DNA of 64,000 nucleotides from assembly GCF_900113875.1 (NCBI RefSeq), contig NZ_FORA01000001.1:1301925-1365924 (forward strand), written 5' to 3'. Source of the stretch: Jannaschia pohangensis. GTDB taxonomy: Bacteria > Pseudomonadota > Alphaproteobacteria > Rhodobacterales > Rhodobacteraceae. The notes beneath the pieces were generated by a model. That model ran no database searches. It was not told the origin of the DNA and worked only from the letters and a program-made list of their open reading frames with translations. The position numbers and the translations under genes are program-made. Shown here piece by piece: positions 46,234 through 54,689 of the stretch (positions are counted from its first letter, which is position 1; every line of letters starts with the position of its first letter).

Positions 46234-46778
46234 CAGCCGTCCGCCTCGCCGAGGACGAGCGGAGCTACGACATCGAGTTGGACGAAGAGAAGCGGTTGCT
46301 CGAAGCGATCCTGACCATTCGGCAAGCGTCGAATGTTGGCGCTGCGCACGATCAACGACCGATCATGATGCTCGAGTGCCAAAAGGAAAGTGACCAGCCG
46401 ATTAAGCGGCATCTCTCCCTCGAGACGCAGCCCGAGCGTATCGACGAGAGGCAAGTCCGGAGCCGGAATGGGCGACATGGAGCGCAGCGAAACCGCCGCG
46501 CGGGTCGCCAGATCACCGATCTCGGTTTGTACGATCGCGAGAGCTTCGCCGGGTTGGCGCGCCCGCCAGACTGTGTCGAGGATTCCAGTTCCGACAAGTT
46601 GGGCGGCTTCCGTTTCGAGGTCAGCGATCGAGCGTTGGAGCCGTGCCGTCTCGAAGGCAGCGTCATCTCGCGCCGATTGAATGTCTGTTTTCCAGTCCCG
46701 CAGCAAAGGAACCGCCAGCAGGACGAGAACACCGAAAGCAATCACGAGCCCGAGAAGGAGTGTTCGGGTCCGCGTCAT
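46233..46778 (-). CDS. gspM: type II secretion platform protein GspM
   Basis: 181 residues with a single N-terminal helix (LLLGLVIAFGVLVLLAVPLL), a coiled-coil-like segment (AAFETARLQRSIADLETEAAQ) and a C-terminal ferredoxin-like domain containing LRLEGEMPLNRLVTFLLALE, which suits the GspM type-b family. It pairs with GspL in the inner membrane. It overlaps gspL by 4 bases and gspC by one. Confidence 0.8.
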   Translation of the reverse strand: MTRTRTLLLGLVIAFGVLVLLAVPLLRDWKTDIQSARDDAAFETARLQRSIADLETEAAQLVGTGILDTVWRARQPGEALAIVQTEIGDLATRAAVSLRSMSPIPAPDLPLVDTLGLRLEGEMPLNRLVTFLLALEHHDRSLIVRSANIRRLPNGQDRFEQPLLFVQLDVVAPLVLGEADG

Positions 46779-47797
46779 GGCGACACCGCCCGGTCAAAGA
46801 CGATCTGGAACCGCTCGCCCAGGCCTGTTCTTTGGACCGGGCCGCTTGTACGCGGATTCCCGAATGCGTCGTTCTGCGAAAGCCGCAGGACGATGTCGGC
46901 GGCTGAAGTGTCGGTTTCGCCGGTGAGCGTGGTGCGGACGGGGGTGATGTTCATATCCGTCAGGTACGTGCCGTCGGGAAGAGCAATCGTCAGGTCCCGC
47001 AACAAGCCAGACAGCTGCGGCCCGGCATTCACAGCCGCGAGATAGGCCACTCGTTCCACTTCCTCGGCGCGCAACCCCTCCACCCGTTGACGCGCCGCAA
47101 CGGCATCGCCTCGCAACGTGGTCAGCTCTGCCTCGAGCGCTTCGAGGTCACGCGACGCAACCAAGCCTGGCCAAGCCCATATTCCGACCATTGCGGCGAG
47201 AGCAATTGTGGCAAGTCCGCTGTTCAGGACGCGCCAGACCCGGCCATTGTCGATCTCTTTGGTGTAGTCAGCAAGCGGCAGGGCCTTTGCATGATCGATC
47301 AACCGGACCTGTCGTACGACAAGGCCGAGACGATGCAGGCGTTCGCGTAATCCCGCGACATCCGATCTGCGCGCGACCCATTGCGTCAGGATCACCCGAT
47401 CCCCTGTCCTCTCCGGCTCCGATAGTGTCCAGTTTACATCGTTCGAACCGAACGGCGTCTTGCGCGCCAGATCGAGTGTCGCAAGTTTGGGAAAATCGGT
47501 AGACTTGGTGTTCGGGACATTGATCCGGCGTTCGAGAAGATGGTCGGCCGGGATCATGGCATCCACGATGATCGGCCGTTTGAGCGGCTTCAAGCCATTT
47601 ACCCTATCGGTTATCAAGGCACGTGGGACCTGCACGGACCGTCCCACCTTGTTCAGACTCTCCGCATCGACGTCGAATATCAGAGGACGTGCAGAGACAA
47701 GGCCCAGAAACATCGTTCCGAGCAAACTCAGAATGCGTTTTCCGATACCACCGGAGTCGGGAACACCCCGCTCCGAGCGATTTGAAGTCCTGTCCAC
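46775..47797 (-). CDS. gspL: GspL/PilN-like type II secretion platform protein
   Basis: 340 residues from a GTG at 47797; a later ATG at residue 29 is possible. The N-terminal 185 residues form a reduced cytoplasmic domain, followed by a helix (SGLATIALAAMVGIWAWPGL), a coiled segment (LEALEAELTTLRGDAVAARQ) and a PilN-like periplasmic domain (LLRDLTIALPDGTYLTDMNI). GspL recruits the GspE ATPase to the membrane. Its start faces gspE across an 80-base gap, so the two diverge from a common control region. Confidence 0.78.
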   Translation of the reverse strand: MDRTSNRSERGVPDSGGIGKRILSLLGTMFLGLVSARPLIFDVDAESLNKVGRSVQVPRALITDRVNGLKPLKRPIIVDAMIPADHLLERRINVPNTKSTDFPKLATLDLARKTPFGSNDVNWTLSEPERTGDRVILTQWVARRSDVAGLRERLHRLGLVVRQVRLIDHAKALPLADYTKEIDNGRVWRVLNSGLATIALAAMVGIWAWPGLVASRDLEALEAELTTLRGDAVAARQRVEGLRAEEVERVAYLAAVNAGPQLSGLLRDLTIALPDGTYLTDMNITPVRTTLTGETDTSAADIVLRLSQNDAFGNPRTSGPVQRTGLGERFQIVFDRAVSP

Positions 47798-47877
47798 AGA
47801 TTACCGCTCGACATTTTTGCCGCTATTGGTTCGACAATAGACAAGACATTTCGCCACGAACAAGCCATCTTCTCGAC
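47798..47877. promoter_or_regulatory. divergent promoter region of the gspL and gspE transcripts
   Basis: These 80 bases between two divergent start codons must hold the promoters for the leftward gspL-M-C-D-F-H-I-J run and for gspE, unless the latter's promoter lies within gspL. It is noticeably richer in A and T than its surroundings (for example GCCGCTATTGGTTCGACAAT). No palindrome stands out. Confidence 0.5.
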
Positions 47878-49527
47878 ATGTTTTCGCCCCGTCCCCTGAA
47901 AGCCACGCTTTCGCCACCCGACCCTGCACCTTTGATCGACCATCTGGTCGCCGAAGGGGTGATTTCTTCCATGGATGGCCGCCGCGCCCTCTCGGCAGTC
48001 TCGGGGGGCACCTCAAGCGTTGCCACAACGATCATGGAGCTTGGATTGGCCGACGAACGCCCCCTGTTCGTCGCTTTGGCCGAATTCGTGTCGGTTCCGT
48101 TTGATGATCTTCATGAATCCGATACCACCCTCCCTGACGTGCTCGCCCTCGACCTCACCTTCCTGAAGCGCGTTGCGGTCGTCCCCTTGTCCAAAGACGA
48201 GGATGGGATCACCATGGCAACATCAGACCCAGGCGCGGCGGACGTTCTCGAAGCGATCGCGTTCAAACTGGACGAGACGATCATGCCAGTGCTCGCCACC
48301 CCGTCGTCGATTGCAGCTGCCCTCGCCCGGGTAGGTGGCGGCACGAGCGTCGAGAGCGACAGTGAAGCCGATCTCGACCGATTGAAAGCCATGGCCAGTG
48401 ACGGGCCTGTCGTACGCTTGGTCAACGACCTGATCGGCAAGGCAACAGCGGATGGCGCGTCGGACGTTCATATCGAAGCAGAGGAAAACGGGGCCGAAGT
48501 CCGGTTTCGGATCGATGGAACGTTGCGCCGCGAAACGCGCCTCACCTCGACCATGCGGGCAGCCGTCGTCTCGCGCCTGAAGATCATGGCGCAGCTCAAC
48601 ATCTCAGAGAAGCGCAGGCCACAGGACGGGCGGGCCAGTGTCGTCGTGCGCGGGCGGCCCATCGACCTGCGATTGTCGACCCTCCCGATCCAGCACGGCG
48701 AAAGCGTCGTGCTCCGGATCCTGGATCAGCGCCGGCTTCAACTCGACTGGTCGGCGCTCGGATACTCCCCGTCGCGTATCGAAGAAATCCGCAAGTTGAT
48801 ATCTGTACCAAACGGGATCGTCCTCGTCGCCGGACCGACCGGAAGCGGAAAGACGACGACACTCTACACGGCACTGGCAGAGCTAAACAAATCCGACCGC
48901 AAGATCATCACAGTTGAAGACCCTGTCGAGTACCTCTTGAAGGGTATCGTGCAGGTACAGGTCGAGCCGGAAATCGACATGTCCTTCGCGCGAGCCTTGC
49001 GTGCGATCCTGCGACAGGATCCGAACATCGTGATGATCGGGGAAATCCGAGACGAAGAAACGGCCGAGATTGCGGTTCGGGCAGCCCAGATGGGACGGCT
49101 GGTGTTGTCGACGGTGCACACGAACAATGCAGTCGCGGCGGTGGATCGGCTGTTGGACTTGGGCGTGGCACCCTACCTGCTCGCGTCGACACTGAGGGGG
49201 GTGTTGTCACAGCGGCTGGTATCGAAGCTTTGTTCATCGTGCGGCGGAAAAGGCTGCGTTGCCTGTGGTGAGTTAGGGCGACTAGGACGGACGGTAGTGT
49301 CGGAGATGTTTCGCATGAGCGATACGCTGGCGGACGCAATCACCGCAGGAAATTCAGGCGCAAGGCTGATGAGGCTTGCAGTCGAGAACGGGCACCGGAC
49401 GCTTCGTGAAGAAGGTCGCGCGTTGATTGACGCTGGAGTTGTGGACCCGGCAGAAACACATCAACAGCTCGGGCTTGAGAGTGCGTATCACTCTTCAGCT
49501 GACCATATATCGGACGACTGCGGATAA
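47878..49527 (+). CDS. gspE: type II secretion ATPase GspE
   Basis: 549 residues from the ATG at 47878 (MFSPRPLKATLSPPD). The N-terminal N1E-type domain (residues 15-150) docks to GspL. The catalytic part has SDVHIEAEENG near 194, Walker A GPTGSGKTTT near 319, the Asp box IITVEDPVEY near 343, Walker B IVMIGEIRDEETAE near 384, the His box STVHTNNA, and a compact CSSCGGKGCVAC zinc motif near 452 with fewer intervening residues than usual. It powers pseudopilus assembly. Rhs-derived DNA begins about two bases after its stop codon, on the opposite strand. Confidence 0.95.
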   Translation: MFSPRPLKATLSPPDPAPLIDHLVAEGVISSMDGRRALSAVSGGTSSVATTIMELGLADERPLFVALAEFVSVPFDDLHESDTTLPDVLALDLTFLKRVAVVPLSKDEDGITMATSDPGAADVLEAIAFKLDETIMPVLATPSSIAAALARVGGGTSVESDSEADLDRLKAMASDGPVVRLVNDLIGKATADGASDVHIEAEENGAEVRFRIDGTLRRETRLTSTMRAAVVSRLKIMAQLNISEKRRPQDGRASVVVRGRPIDLRLSTLPIQHGESVVLRILDQRRLQLDWSALGYSPSRIEEIRKLISVPNGIVLVAGPTGSGKTTTLYTALAELNKSDRKIITVEDPVEYLLKGIVQVQVEPEIDMSFARALRAILRQDPNIVMIGEIRDEETAEIAVRAAQMGRLVLSTVHTNNAVAAVDRLLDLGVAPYLLASTLRGVLSQRLVSKLCSSCGGKGCVACGELGRLGRTVVSEMFRMSDTLADAITAGNSGARLMRLAVENGHRTLREEGRALIDAGVVDPAETHQQLGLESAYHSSADHISDDCG

Positions 49528-49529
49528 CT

Positions 49530-49703
49530 CGTTCTCGGCCTGGAACCACTGGCCGGGGAAGCGCAGGTCGGGGGTGGAGCCGGTCGAGACATGGATATCG
49601 CCGAACGGCAGGTACTCCGCCTCCCACACGATCTCCCCGCCTGCATCGGTGGCGAAGACCGGCCGGCCGTTGTGATCGGTGCGGACCAAGAATTTCGCCT
49701 TAA
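49530..49703 (-). pseudogene. terminal Rhs-core fragment
   Basis: The minus strand encodes LVRTDHNGRPVFATDAGGEI, VWEAEYLPFGDIHVSTGSTP and DLRFPGQWFQAE, matching the core of the full-length Rhs protein, then leaves homology at the equivalent of the SGLHQNW motif and stops. It has no toxin tip. It forms the distal end of the cassette array and abuts gspE. A similar block (immunity 3' end plus core) recurs in decayed form at 54.5-54.85 kb. Confidence 0.75.
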
Positions 49704-50168
49704 TTATCTTAATATAAAAATAGTAGATCCAACTGGAACGCCACCTCGCAACCACTCAATAAGACGTTGCTTTATCTCTTTTTTAGGAAAGCAAATTATA
49801 GGATTTACTTGATACGAGCCTTGATCAGAAATGATGAAAATAGCTTCGTCGGCCGATTCAATAAGAGACGATATTTGCCCCAGAATAGCTTCGGCCATGG
49901 GCAAGTCCGCAGAGAACAACCAATCACTTTCGCCATCCGCCCGCCCGGATAGCCAAGTCATATTTGACACCTCAAAAAATCTTATATGCTCCTTAAAGTG
50001 CTCCAATTCTACCGGCAATTTACCTAGAGGCTCCAAATAATCGATATATTTATTATTCTGTACTTCCAGATTTTTACACACCAAGCCAACTATTACTTCA
50101 TAGGTCATCGCCTGAAGATCCCACCTCGAGAATTTGGATTCGAAAGAACCGGAGAGAGATACTCTCAT
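49704..50168 (-). CDS. putative immunity protein of orphan cassette 6
   Basis: 154 residues, rather rich in A and T compared with the chromosome. It begins at an ATG that overlaps the toxin-tip stop by 4 bases (ATGA), the usual toxin-immunity layout. The protein is acidic and soluble (LEHFKEHIRFFEVSNMTWLS; ISSLIESADEAIFIISDQGS) with no signal peptide or membrane helix; I do not recognise the family. A frameshifted remnant of a close relative is present at 54.69-54.85 kb. Confidence 0.65.
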   Translation of the reverse strand: MRVSLSGSFESKFSRWDLQAMTYEVIVGLVCKNLEVQNNKYIDYLEPLGKLPVELEHFKEHIRFFEVSNMTWLSGRADGESDWLFSADLPMAEAILGQISSLIESADEAIFIISDQGSYQVNPIICFPKKEIKQRLIEWLRGGVPVGSTIFILR

Positions 50169-50587
50169 GGCATCGGTGCTCTTGGCGGTTTTCTGACATT
50201 GACTTGAGCCGGATTGAATGGATTAACAGCCAAATCGTTTACGTGTCCTCTGCCTAAATTTCCATGTGTGTGATCAAAATCTACGCGCCTCGTTGGCATA
50301 CCGCCTTCGAAGTCAGTACGCGTTCGGATGTCTCCACGAACTGTTACATGGCCATTTCGGCGAGTTATGCCATTTGTAGTTTCTATTTCAAATATACTCC
50401 GGTTGGTTGTGCCCCTCGACCACCGCGAAGAACCAATAGTCCCCGCCTCGTCTCGCAAGAACCTACGAACCGCGGGCGACTTTGCCAAGAGGCCGAGGCC
50501 GCCCTGAAACAGCTTCCCGACGCCTGCGCCCGCCACGCCGTAGGCTGCGGCAGACTGGGCGTCCGCGCCAGAAATACAGCCGTCCTC
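50165..50587 (-). CDS. orphan Rhs toxin tip, cassette 6 (no own start)
   Basis: An in-frame segment of 140 codons starts directly after the stop codon of the cassette 5 immunity gene. It opens with core-derived sequence (EDGCISGADAQSAAAYGVAG, GKLFQGGLGLLAKSPAVRRF), reaches the junction motif FLRDEAG and continues with a unique tip of about 90 residues (RSIFEIETTNGITRRNGHVT, VDFDHTHGNLGRGHVNDLAV). The His-rich FDHTHG...GHVND stretch could form a nuclease centre, which is a guess. It lacks a start codon and the Rhs cage, so it is a displaced tip that would need recombination to be expressed as a full toxin. Confidence 0.65.
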   Translation of the reverse strand, partial: EDGCISGADAQSAAAYGVAGAGVGKLFQGGLGLLAKSPAVRRFLRDEAGTIGSSRWSRGTTNRSIFEIETTNGITRRNGHVTVRGDIRTRTDFEGGMPTRRVDFDHTHGNLGRGHVNDLAVNPFNPAQVNVRKPPRAPMP

Positions 50588-50809
50588 TCAGTATTCAGCG
50601 TTCCAGTCATCCACTTCGACAACCCAAATTCCGGATCGGAAACGAAGAGTGCCTTTGGCGAATATTTCACCATCTGAAACCATAGCCGTTTTTCCCTCAC
50701 TCAACTTGACATCGCTTTTTTCATACGACTCTAGAAATCCTCGGGTAACAAGGCGGACGGCTCCGTCCTCGTCGCAATTGTTAAAATCTACTGGCAAATG
50801 ATTATTCAT
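50588..50809 (-). CDS. putative immunity protein of orphan cassette 5
   Basis: 73 residues from an ATG at 50809 (MNNHLPVDFNNCDEDGAVRL), acidic and soluble, ending GIWVVEVDDWNAEY. It follows the tip of cassette 5 by 71 bases. The next cassette's core begins within one codon of its stop. The family is not recognised; the role is inferred from position. Confidence 0.5.
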   Translation of the reverse strand: MNNHLPVDFNNCDEDGAVRLVTRGFLESYEKSDVKLSEGKTAMVSDGEIFAKGTLRFRSGIWVVEVDDWNAEY

Positions 50810-50880
50810 TTAATTTACCTCGCGGGATTGGGGTTTGTCACGACTTTAAAAAGTGGGCTGGCAGCACCTCCAGATAAATT

Positions 50881-51812
50881 TCAAACGGTTACATGATGAC
50901 CAAGACCAGGCGTGACAGCTACATCCCCACCAGCGCGACGAATATCCCCAACCGTTGTGACACCTACTTTCGCATTACGGAGAAACTGACCAAGTTCCTC
51001 GATACAGTTACCGCCATTACACTGCGCAGAAAAGCCGCTAATTCCCGGAGTTCGACTCGGACCAATAGCAAGGTCAATTTTTGTCGGAGTATGGTTCCCC
51101 TCCGCGCCGCGACGGACAACGAGGGAGGTATCGGGGGAGCCGCTTTTCTGGGGCGCCACGCAAGCTCCCCGCCTCGTCTCGCAAGAACCTACGAACCGCG
51201 GGCGACTTTGCCAAGAGGCCGAGGCCGCCCTGAAACAACTTCGCGACGCCTGCGCCCGCCACGCCGTAGGCCGCGTCAAACAGGACGTCCGCGCCAGAAA
51301 TACACCCGTCTTCCTGGTAGGCACCGTAGAGTTCGACAGCGACTGTTGCGACCGTGACTACAGCGATGGCGAAGCAAACCCCGCCACAGACAAACTCTCC
51401 CCTCGGATCCGTCCACCGCATCGGCGATTGCAGCGCATACCCATACACGCTCGCCCCATCGACCAGCCCCAGGGGGTCGGCCTGCATGTAGCGTCCCGTC
51501 GTCGGGTCGTAGTCGCGCATCCAGTTCTGGTGCAGGCCGCTCTCGGCCTGGAACCACTGGCCGGGGAAGCGGAGGTCCAATGCATCTCCGGTCGACACGT
51601 GGACCCCGCCGAACGGCAGGTAGCTGGCCTCCCAGATCATCAAACCGGACGTGTTCGTCGCGAAGACCGGCCGGCCGATGTGGTCGGTGCGCACCAGGTA
51701 GATTTCCCCGCGCTCGACCACGGCCACGCCGTTCCATCCATACGTATTCTCGCAGAAGCGTCGACGCCCCCGTCAGCGCGTCGATCTTGTATTCCGCGAT
51801 CAGACTGAGAGC
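50881..51812 (-). pseudogene. orphan Rhs core and toxin tip, cassette 5, two frameshifts
   Basis: Core homology begins near 51812 (LIAEYKIDALTGASTLLREY). A one-base insertion at 51732-51733 (GAAC for GAC) breaks the frame just after WM. The core then runs LVRTDHIGRPVFATNTSG, to DPTTGRYMQADPLGL, to KSPAVRRFLRDEAG. At 51167-51170 a run of four G shifts the frame again; one G fewer would lead into a tip with APQKSGSPDTSLVVRRG, PSRTPGISGFSAQCNGGN and a C terminus VAVTPGLGHHVTV. As it stands the tip cannot be translated with the core. Confidence 0.7.
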
Positions 51813-51910
51813 TTGGCTGCATAAGTAAATCGAATCTTATACATCAAGCATAGCGCGAATAGGAAAATATCTGACCAGCCAATATTTCTAAGATTAACGA
51901 GGCGTCGAAC

Positions 51911-52219
51911 TCATGTGACATCGAAGACAAGCCATTTTATATACAACGCAAATAAAATAGAAAATGCTGTATGGGTCACCACAAGAATTCCAAACTTTCT
52001 TTGGTCTCTTTCTAAAGTTTTTTCAACCACGAAAAGAATAGCAGAACAGGCAACAAGAGAGATGGTGATACCAGTGATATGAGACAAAGTCGCATATAAT
52101 GGCCTATTCTCAAAGTCAAAAATTATGCTACGCAGCTCGAAGGTTGGTTCAGAAATAGCCAAAGCAGAATTGTAAAGAAGATACCCGTACACTCCTACGA
52201 GAAATATTTTATTTATCAA
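51911..52219 (-). CDS. putative membrane immunity protein of orphan cassette 4
   Basis: 102 residues from a TTG that overlaps the toxin-tip stop by 4 bases. Three hydrophobic segments are visible (IFLVGVYGYLLYNSALAI; ITGITISLVACSAILFVV; HTAFSILFALYIKWLVF), so it is an inner-membrane protein. The region is strongly A+T-rich. Membrane immunity proteins often protect against toxins acting at the membrane or in the periplasm; that is inference only. Confidence 0.6.
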   Translation of the reverse strand: MINKIFLVGVYGYLLYNSALAISEPTFELRSIIFDFENRPLYATLSHITGITISLVACSAILFVVEKTLERDQRKFGILVVTHTAFSILFALYIKWLVFDVT

Positions 52220-52985
52220 CGGCTTGGCCTCACGTCAAAGTGATCGTCTATTCGGCCAAGTCGTTCTGCTGCATTGTAGGGTGCAACATCGTGCCTATAG
52301 TGTCCTAGTACGCCAAGTGGGCCCACCGGGGCAACATAATCTGCTGATCCAGCCGCAGGAGCCTCAGTTATCAGCCTCCCACTAGAGTCGAAGATACATT
52401 GGCCACCATGTCCGCCGGAGATGGCGCGATTTGTCCTTATCGCGGATACTCCACCGGGATGATAGATTTGGTTGGCGGGCCCTGGTTGCGTCCAAGTGCT
52501 TAAATCAATCGAGCCAACACATAGAGGGCACAAAGGCATTTCACTCTCCCATCCACGATTCTCTAGTTCGAGACGATACCATTCATCGAATACTTGCTCT
52601 TCAGTATAATTTGGCACTGATCCGCCACCTGGACCAGTCGGAACACGACCATCCATGGGAACGCCGCGCATGAATAGAGACGCCCGAGCGTATCCTAACG
52701 TGTATCTGCCAGTCGGATCCACCCACTTGAACGGCGACTGAAGCGCATACCCATACACGCTCGCCCCATCGACCAGACCCAGCGGATCGGCCTGCATGTA
52801 GCGTCCCGTCGTCGGGTCGTAGTCGCGCATCCAGTTCTGGTGCAGGCCGCTCTCGGACTGGAACCATTTGTCGAGACGATCAGATGACGGTCCAGTGGAC
52901 CGTAATCCGCCGAACAAAAAGCGCAGGTCGAGGGGGGGGGCCGGTGGAGACGTCGACGTCGCCGAACGGCAGGTCACTCGCCTCT
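52216..52985 (-). pseudogene. orphan Rhs core fragment and toxin tip, cassette 4
   Basis: A short core fragment starts near 52985 (DLPFGDVDVSTG) and is thrown out of frame by a nine-base C-tract (52932-52940 on the plus strand as G); one more C would join it to the following LDLRF. An inserted stretch replaces the usual PGQ, after which the core resumes (KWFQSESGLHQNWMRDYDP to ADPLGLVDG and VDPTGRYTLG). The tip of roughly 140 residues contains ENRGWESEMPLCPLCVGSID, NRAISGGHGGQCIFDSSGRL and GHYRHDVAPYNAAERLG. I do not recognise its activity. The tip itself is continuous. Confidence 0.65.
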
Positions 52986-53061
52986 CATCACGGACGGCCT
53001 CGCTTTTTGTAAGCGAGCGCCGCGCGGATTTCTGTTCGATAAAAGCCGATAGCGGACGTGC

Positions 53062-53718
53062 CTAGCCGGTTAGTGTCGTTTCGATTCGCTTGCCCGGTTC
53101 GCACGACAGTTCTATTGGCATTCCGTCGCGCGGGCTCTCCAGAACGGGCAGCTTTTCAAGTGCATAGCCACTCCCCCTCTTGAGGTTTATCGCCTCCTTG
53201 AGGCTGGCCGGGATGATCAGGCACGTCGTGTCGCTTTGTCGTATGACCCGATCGCTCGTCGGGCCCGGACAAAGATATCGCGGAGCCGCGCCATGACAAT
53301 GCAGAAGGCCACACTCCTTGCAGCACCCCGCGCCGAACATCGCCTTGCCCTTCCAGAAGTGGGGGTTGCCGCGCAAGATCAGGCGCTCTCGGCCAATGAC
53401 GGTATGCCAGCCTTCGACGACATGTCCCTTCTTGTTCGTTACGGTCCCGAGAAGGAGGTCGCGCTCCACATGCTCTCGACCGAGGAGATCAAGCAGGGAC
53501 GTATGGATCACATTGACGTCCCAGAGTTCGGTCACGTCAAAGTGCCTCGTTCGCGGTCTCAATGCATCAATCCGAATGTCTATCGGCTCGTCACGCTTCA
53601 AGACGTTGAAGCATGTTTGACAAAATCGGCGGTCTCCGCGGCCTCGATCCGGAGGCGAAATGACCTCCAAGGAGGCATCGAGCGAGACACTCGTCAGATG
53701 ATAGTAAAGCTTCTCCAT
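53062..53718 (-). CDS. putative immunity protein of orphan cassette 3
   Basis: 218 residues from the ATG at 53718 (AGGGG six bases upstream); a GTG at 53733 overlapping the toxin stop is the alternative. The sequence (MEKLYYHLTSVSLDASLEVI) carries cysteine groups FCQTCFNV and CCKECGLLHC that could bind a metal. It is GC-richer than the other immunity genes. Position directly after an HNH-like toxin tip suggests it neutralises that toxin; the family is not recognised with certainty. Confidence 0.6.
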   Translation of the reverse strand: MEKLYYHLTSVSLDASLEVISPPDRGRGDRRFCQTCFNVLKRDEPIDIRIDALRPRTRHFDVTELWDVNVIHTSLLDLLGREHVERDLLLGTVTNKKGHVVEGWHTVIGRERLILRGNPHFWKGKAMFGAGCCKECGLLHCHGAAPRYLCPGPTSDRVIRQSDTTCLIIPASLKEAINLKRGSGYALEKLPVLESPRDGMPIELSCEPGKRIETTLTG

Positions 53719-53729
53719 TCCGTGCCCCT

Positions 53730-54509
53730 TCACCGGTACCGTCCCGCTCTCAGGTTGAAATACATCGCCCGGGCCGAATCCGTTCCATACTGTCTGTCGA
53801 ATCGTCGCGCATAGCGGAGTGTCTCCGCAAGTACATCACGCTGGCGAATGTCGTTTCTCGGATCATTGAATGCGGCTCGCCAATCAGTCTTGCCGCCTCG
53901 TCGCCCCCCGACTCGTATCCCGAAGCGATTTGACAGCCCCCTGTGCAAGCCACGATGAAACTCAATAGGCAGAGCGGTATGGCCCAGAACGGTTTTACTA
54001 CCTTTAAAGTAATATAGCTGTTGTGATGAGTCGCCACCCAAGAACTTTGGGATGGGATGGTGCCCGCCTGATTTTTTCACTGTAGCACTCAGGCCCGGAA
54101 TCAACTTGGACCCGCTTGACGCCAGCCCAAACAGCTTCCCCAGTCCAGCATTGAGGGCAACATCTATTGCCGCTGAAGCAAGCTCACCAGCAGTGATACA
54201 CCCATCCGCCCCGGCCATCCCGACTGCGTAGCCAGCATTCGCCGCAGTATACGCATTCATGGATGCCAGCGTTGCGTTGAAGCGCGCCTTGTTGACCGCC
54301 TTGCAGGCGTTGCTGTGGATATTCCAGCACAGCCCGGTCGAATCGGCGTTCACCTGCGGGCTTTGCCCGGCATACCCATACACGCTCGCCCCATCGACCA
54401 GCCCCAGGGGGTCGGCCTGGATGTGGCGCCCCGTCGTCGGGTCGTAGTCGCGTATCCAGTTCTGGGTGAGGGGCGGCACGGAACGAGCAGAGCGTCGGCC
54501 ACCGATCAC
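53730..54509 (-). CDS. orphan Rhs toxin tip, cassette 3, HNH-like nuclease
   Basis: Up to 259 codons. The core part (QNWIRDYDPTTGRHIQADPL to NADSTGLCWNIHSNACKAVN) is close to that of the full-length protein. The tip starts after LFGLASSGSKLIPGLSATVK and contains SGGHHPIPKFLGGDSSQ, LGHTALPIEFHRGLHRGLSN and a basic C-terminal part. The HHPIPKFLGG and HRGLH elements resemble the His-rich HNH/endonuclease VII toxin families, so a DNase activity is the best guess. The apparent N terminus is out of frame with the degenerate core upstream, so expression as a complete toxin is unlikely. Confidence 0.65.
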   Translation of the reverse strand: MIGGRRSARSVPPLTQNWIRDYDPTTGRHIQADPLGLVDGASVYGYAGQSPQVNADSTGLCWNIHSNACKAVNKARFNATLASMNAYTAANAGYAVGMAGADGCITAGELASAAIDVALNAGLGKLFGLASSGSKLIPGLSATVKKSGGHHPIPKFLGGDSSQQLYYFKGSKTVLGHTALPIEFHRGLHRGLSNRFGIRVGGRRGGKTDWRAAFNDPRNDIRQRDVLAETLRYARRFDRQYGTDSARAMYFNLRAGRYR

Positions 54510-54689
54510 GCACGTCCTCTACCCACTGGCCGGGACAGCGAAGTTTGATTCCACTGTCGAGGGAGGCATCGACGTGGACGAAAGTAAGATACGAGACGTC
54601 CATGATCATCTTAACGTTTCCACTTGTTGAGAAGGCGGACTGATAGGCGTTGTAGATGCAGAATACGAGTTTTGCCTCGACTATCTCAA
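54510..54689 (-). pseudogene. degenerate Rhs-core fragment of cassette 3
   Basis: In another frame the minus strand reads MDVSYLTFVHVDASLDSGIK then LRCPGQW, a weak but alignable version of EAEYLPFGDIHVSTGSTPDL then RFPGQW in the terminal fragment at 49.5-49.7 kb. Preceding residues (AKLVFC) parallel AKFLVR there. It is more diverged than any other core copy. Confidence 0.55.
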
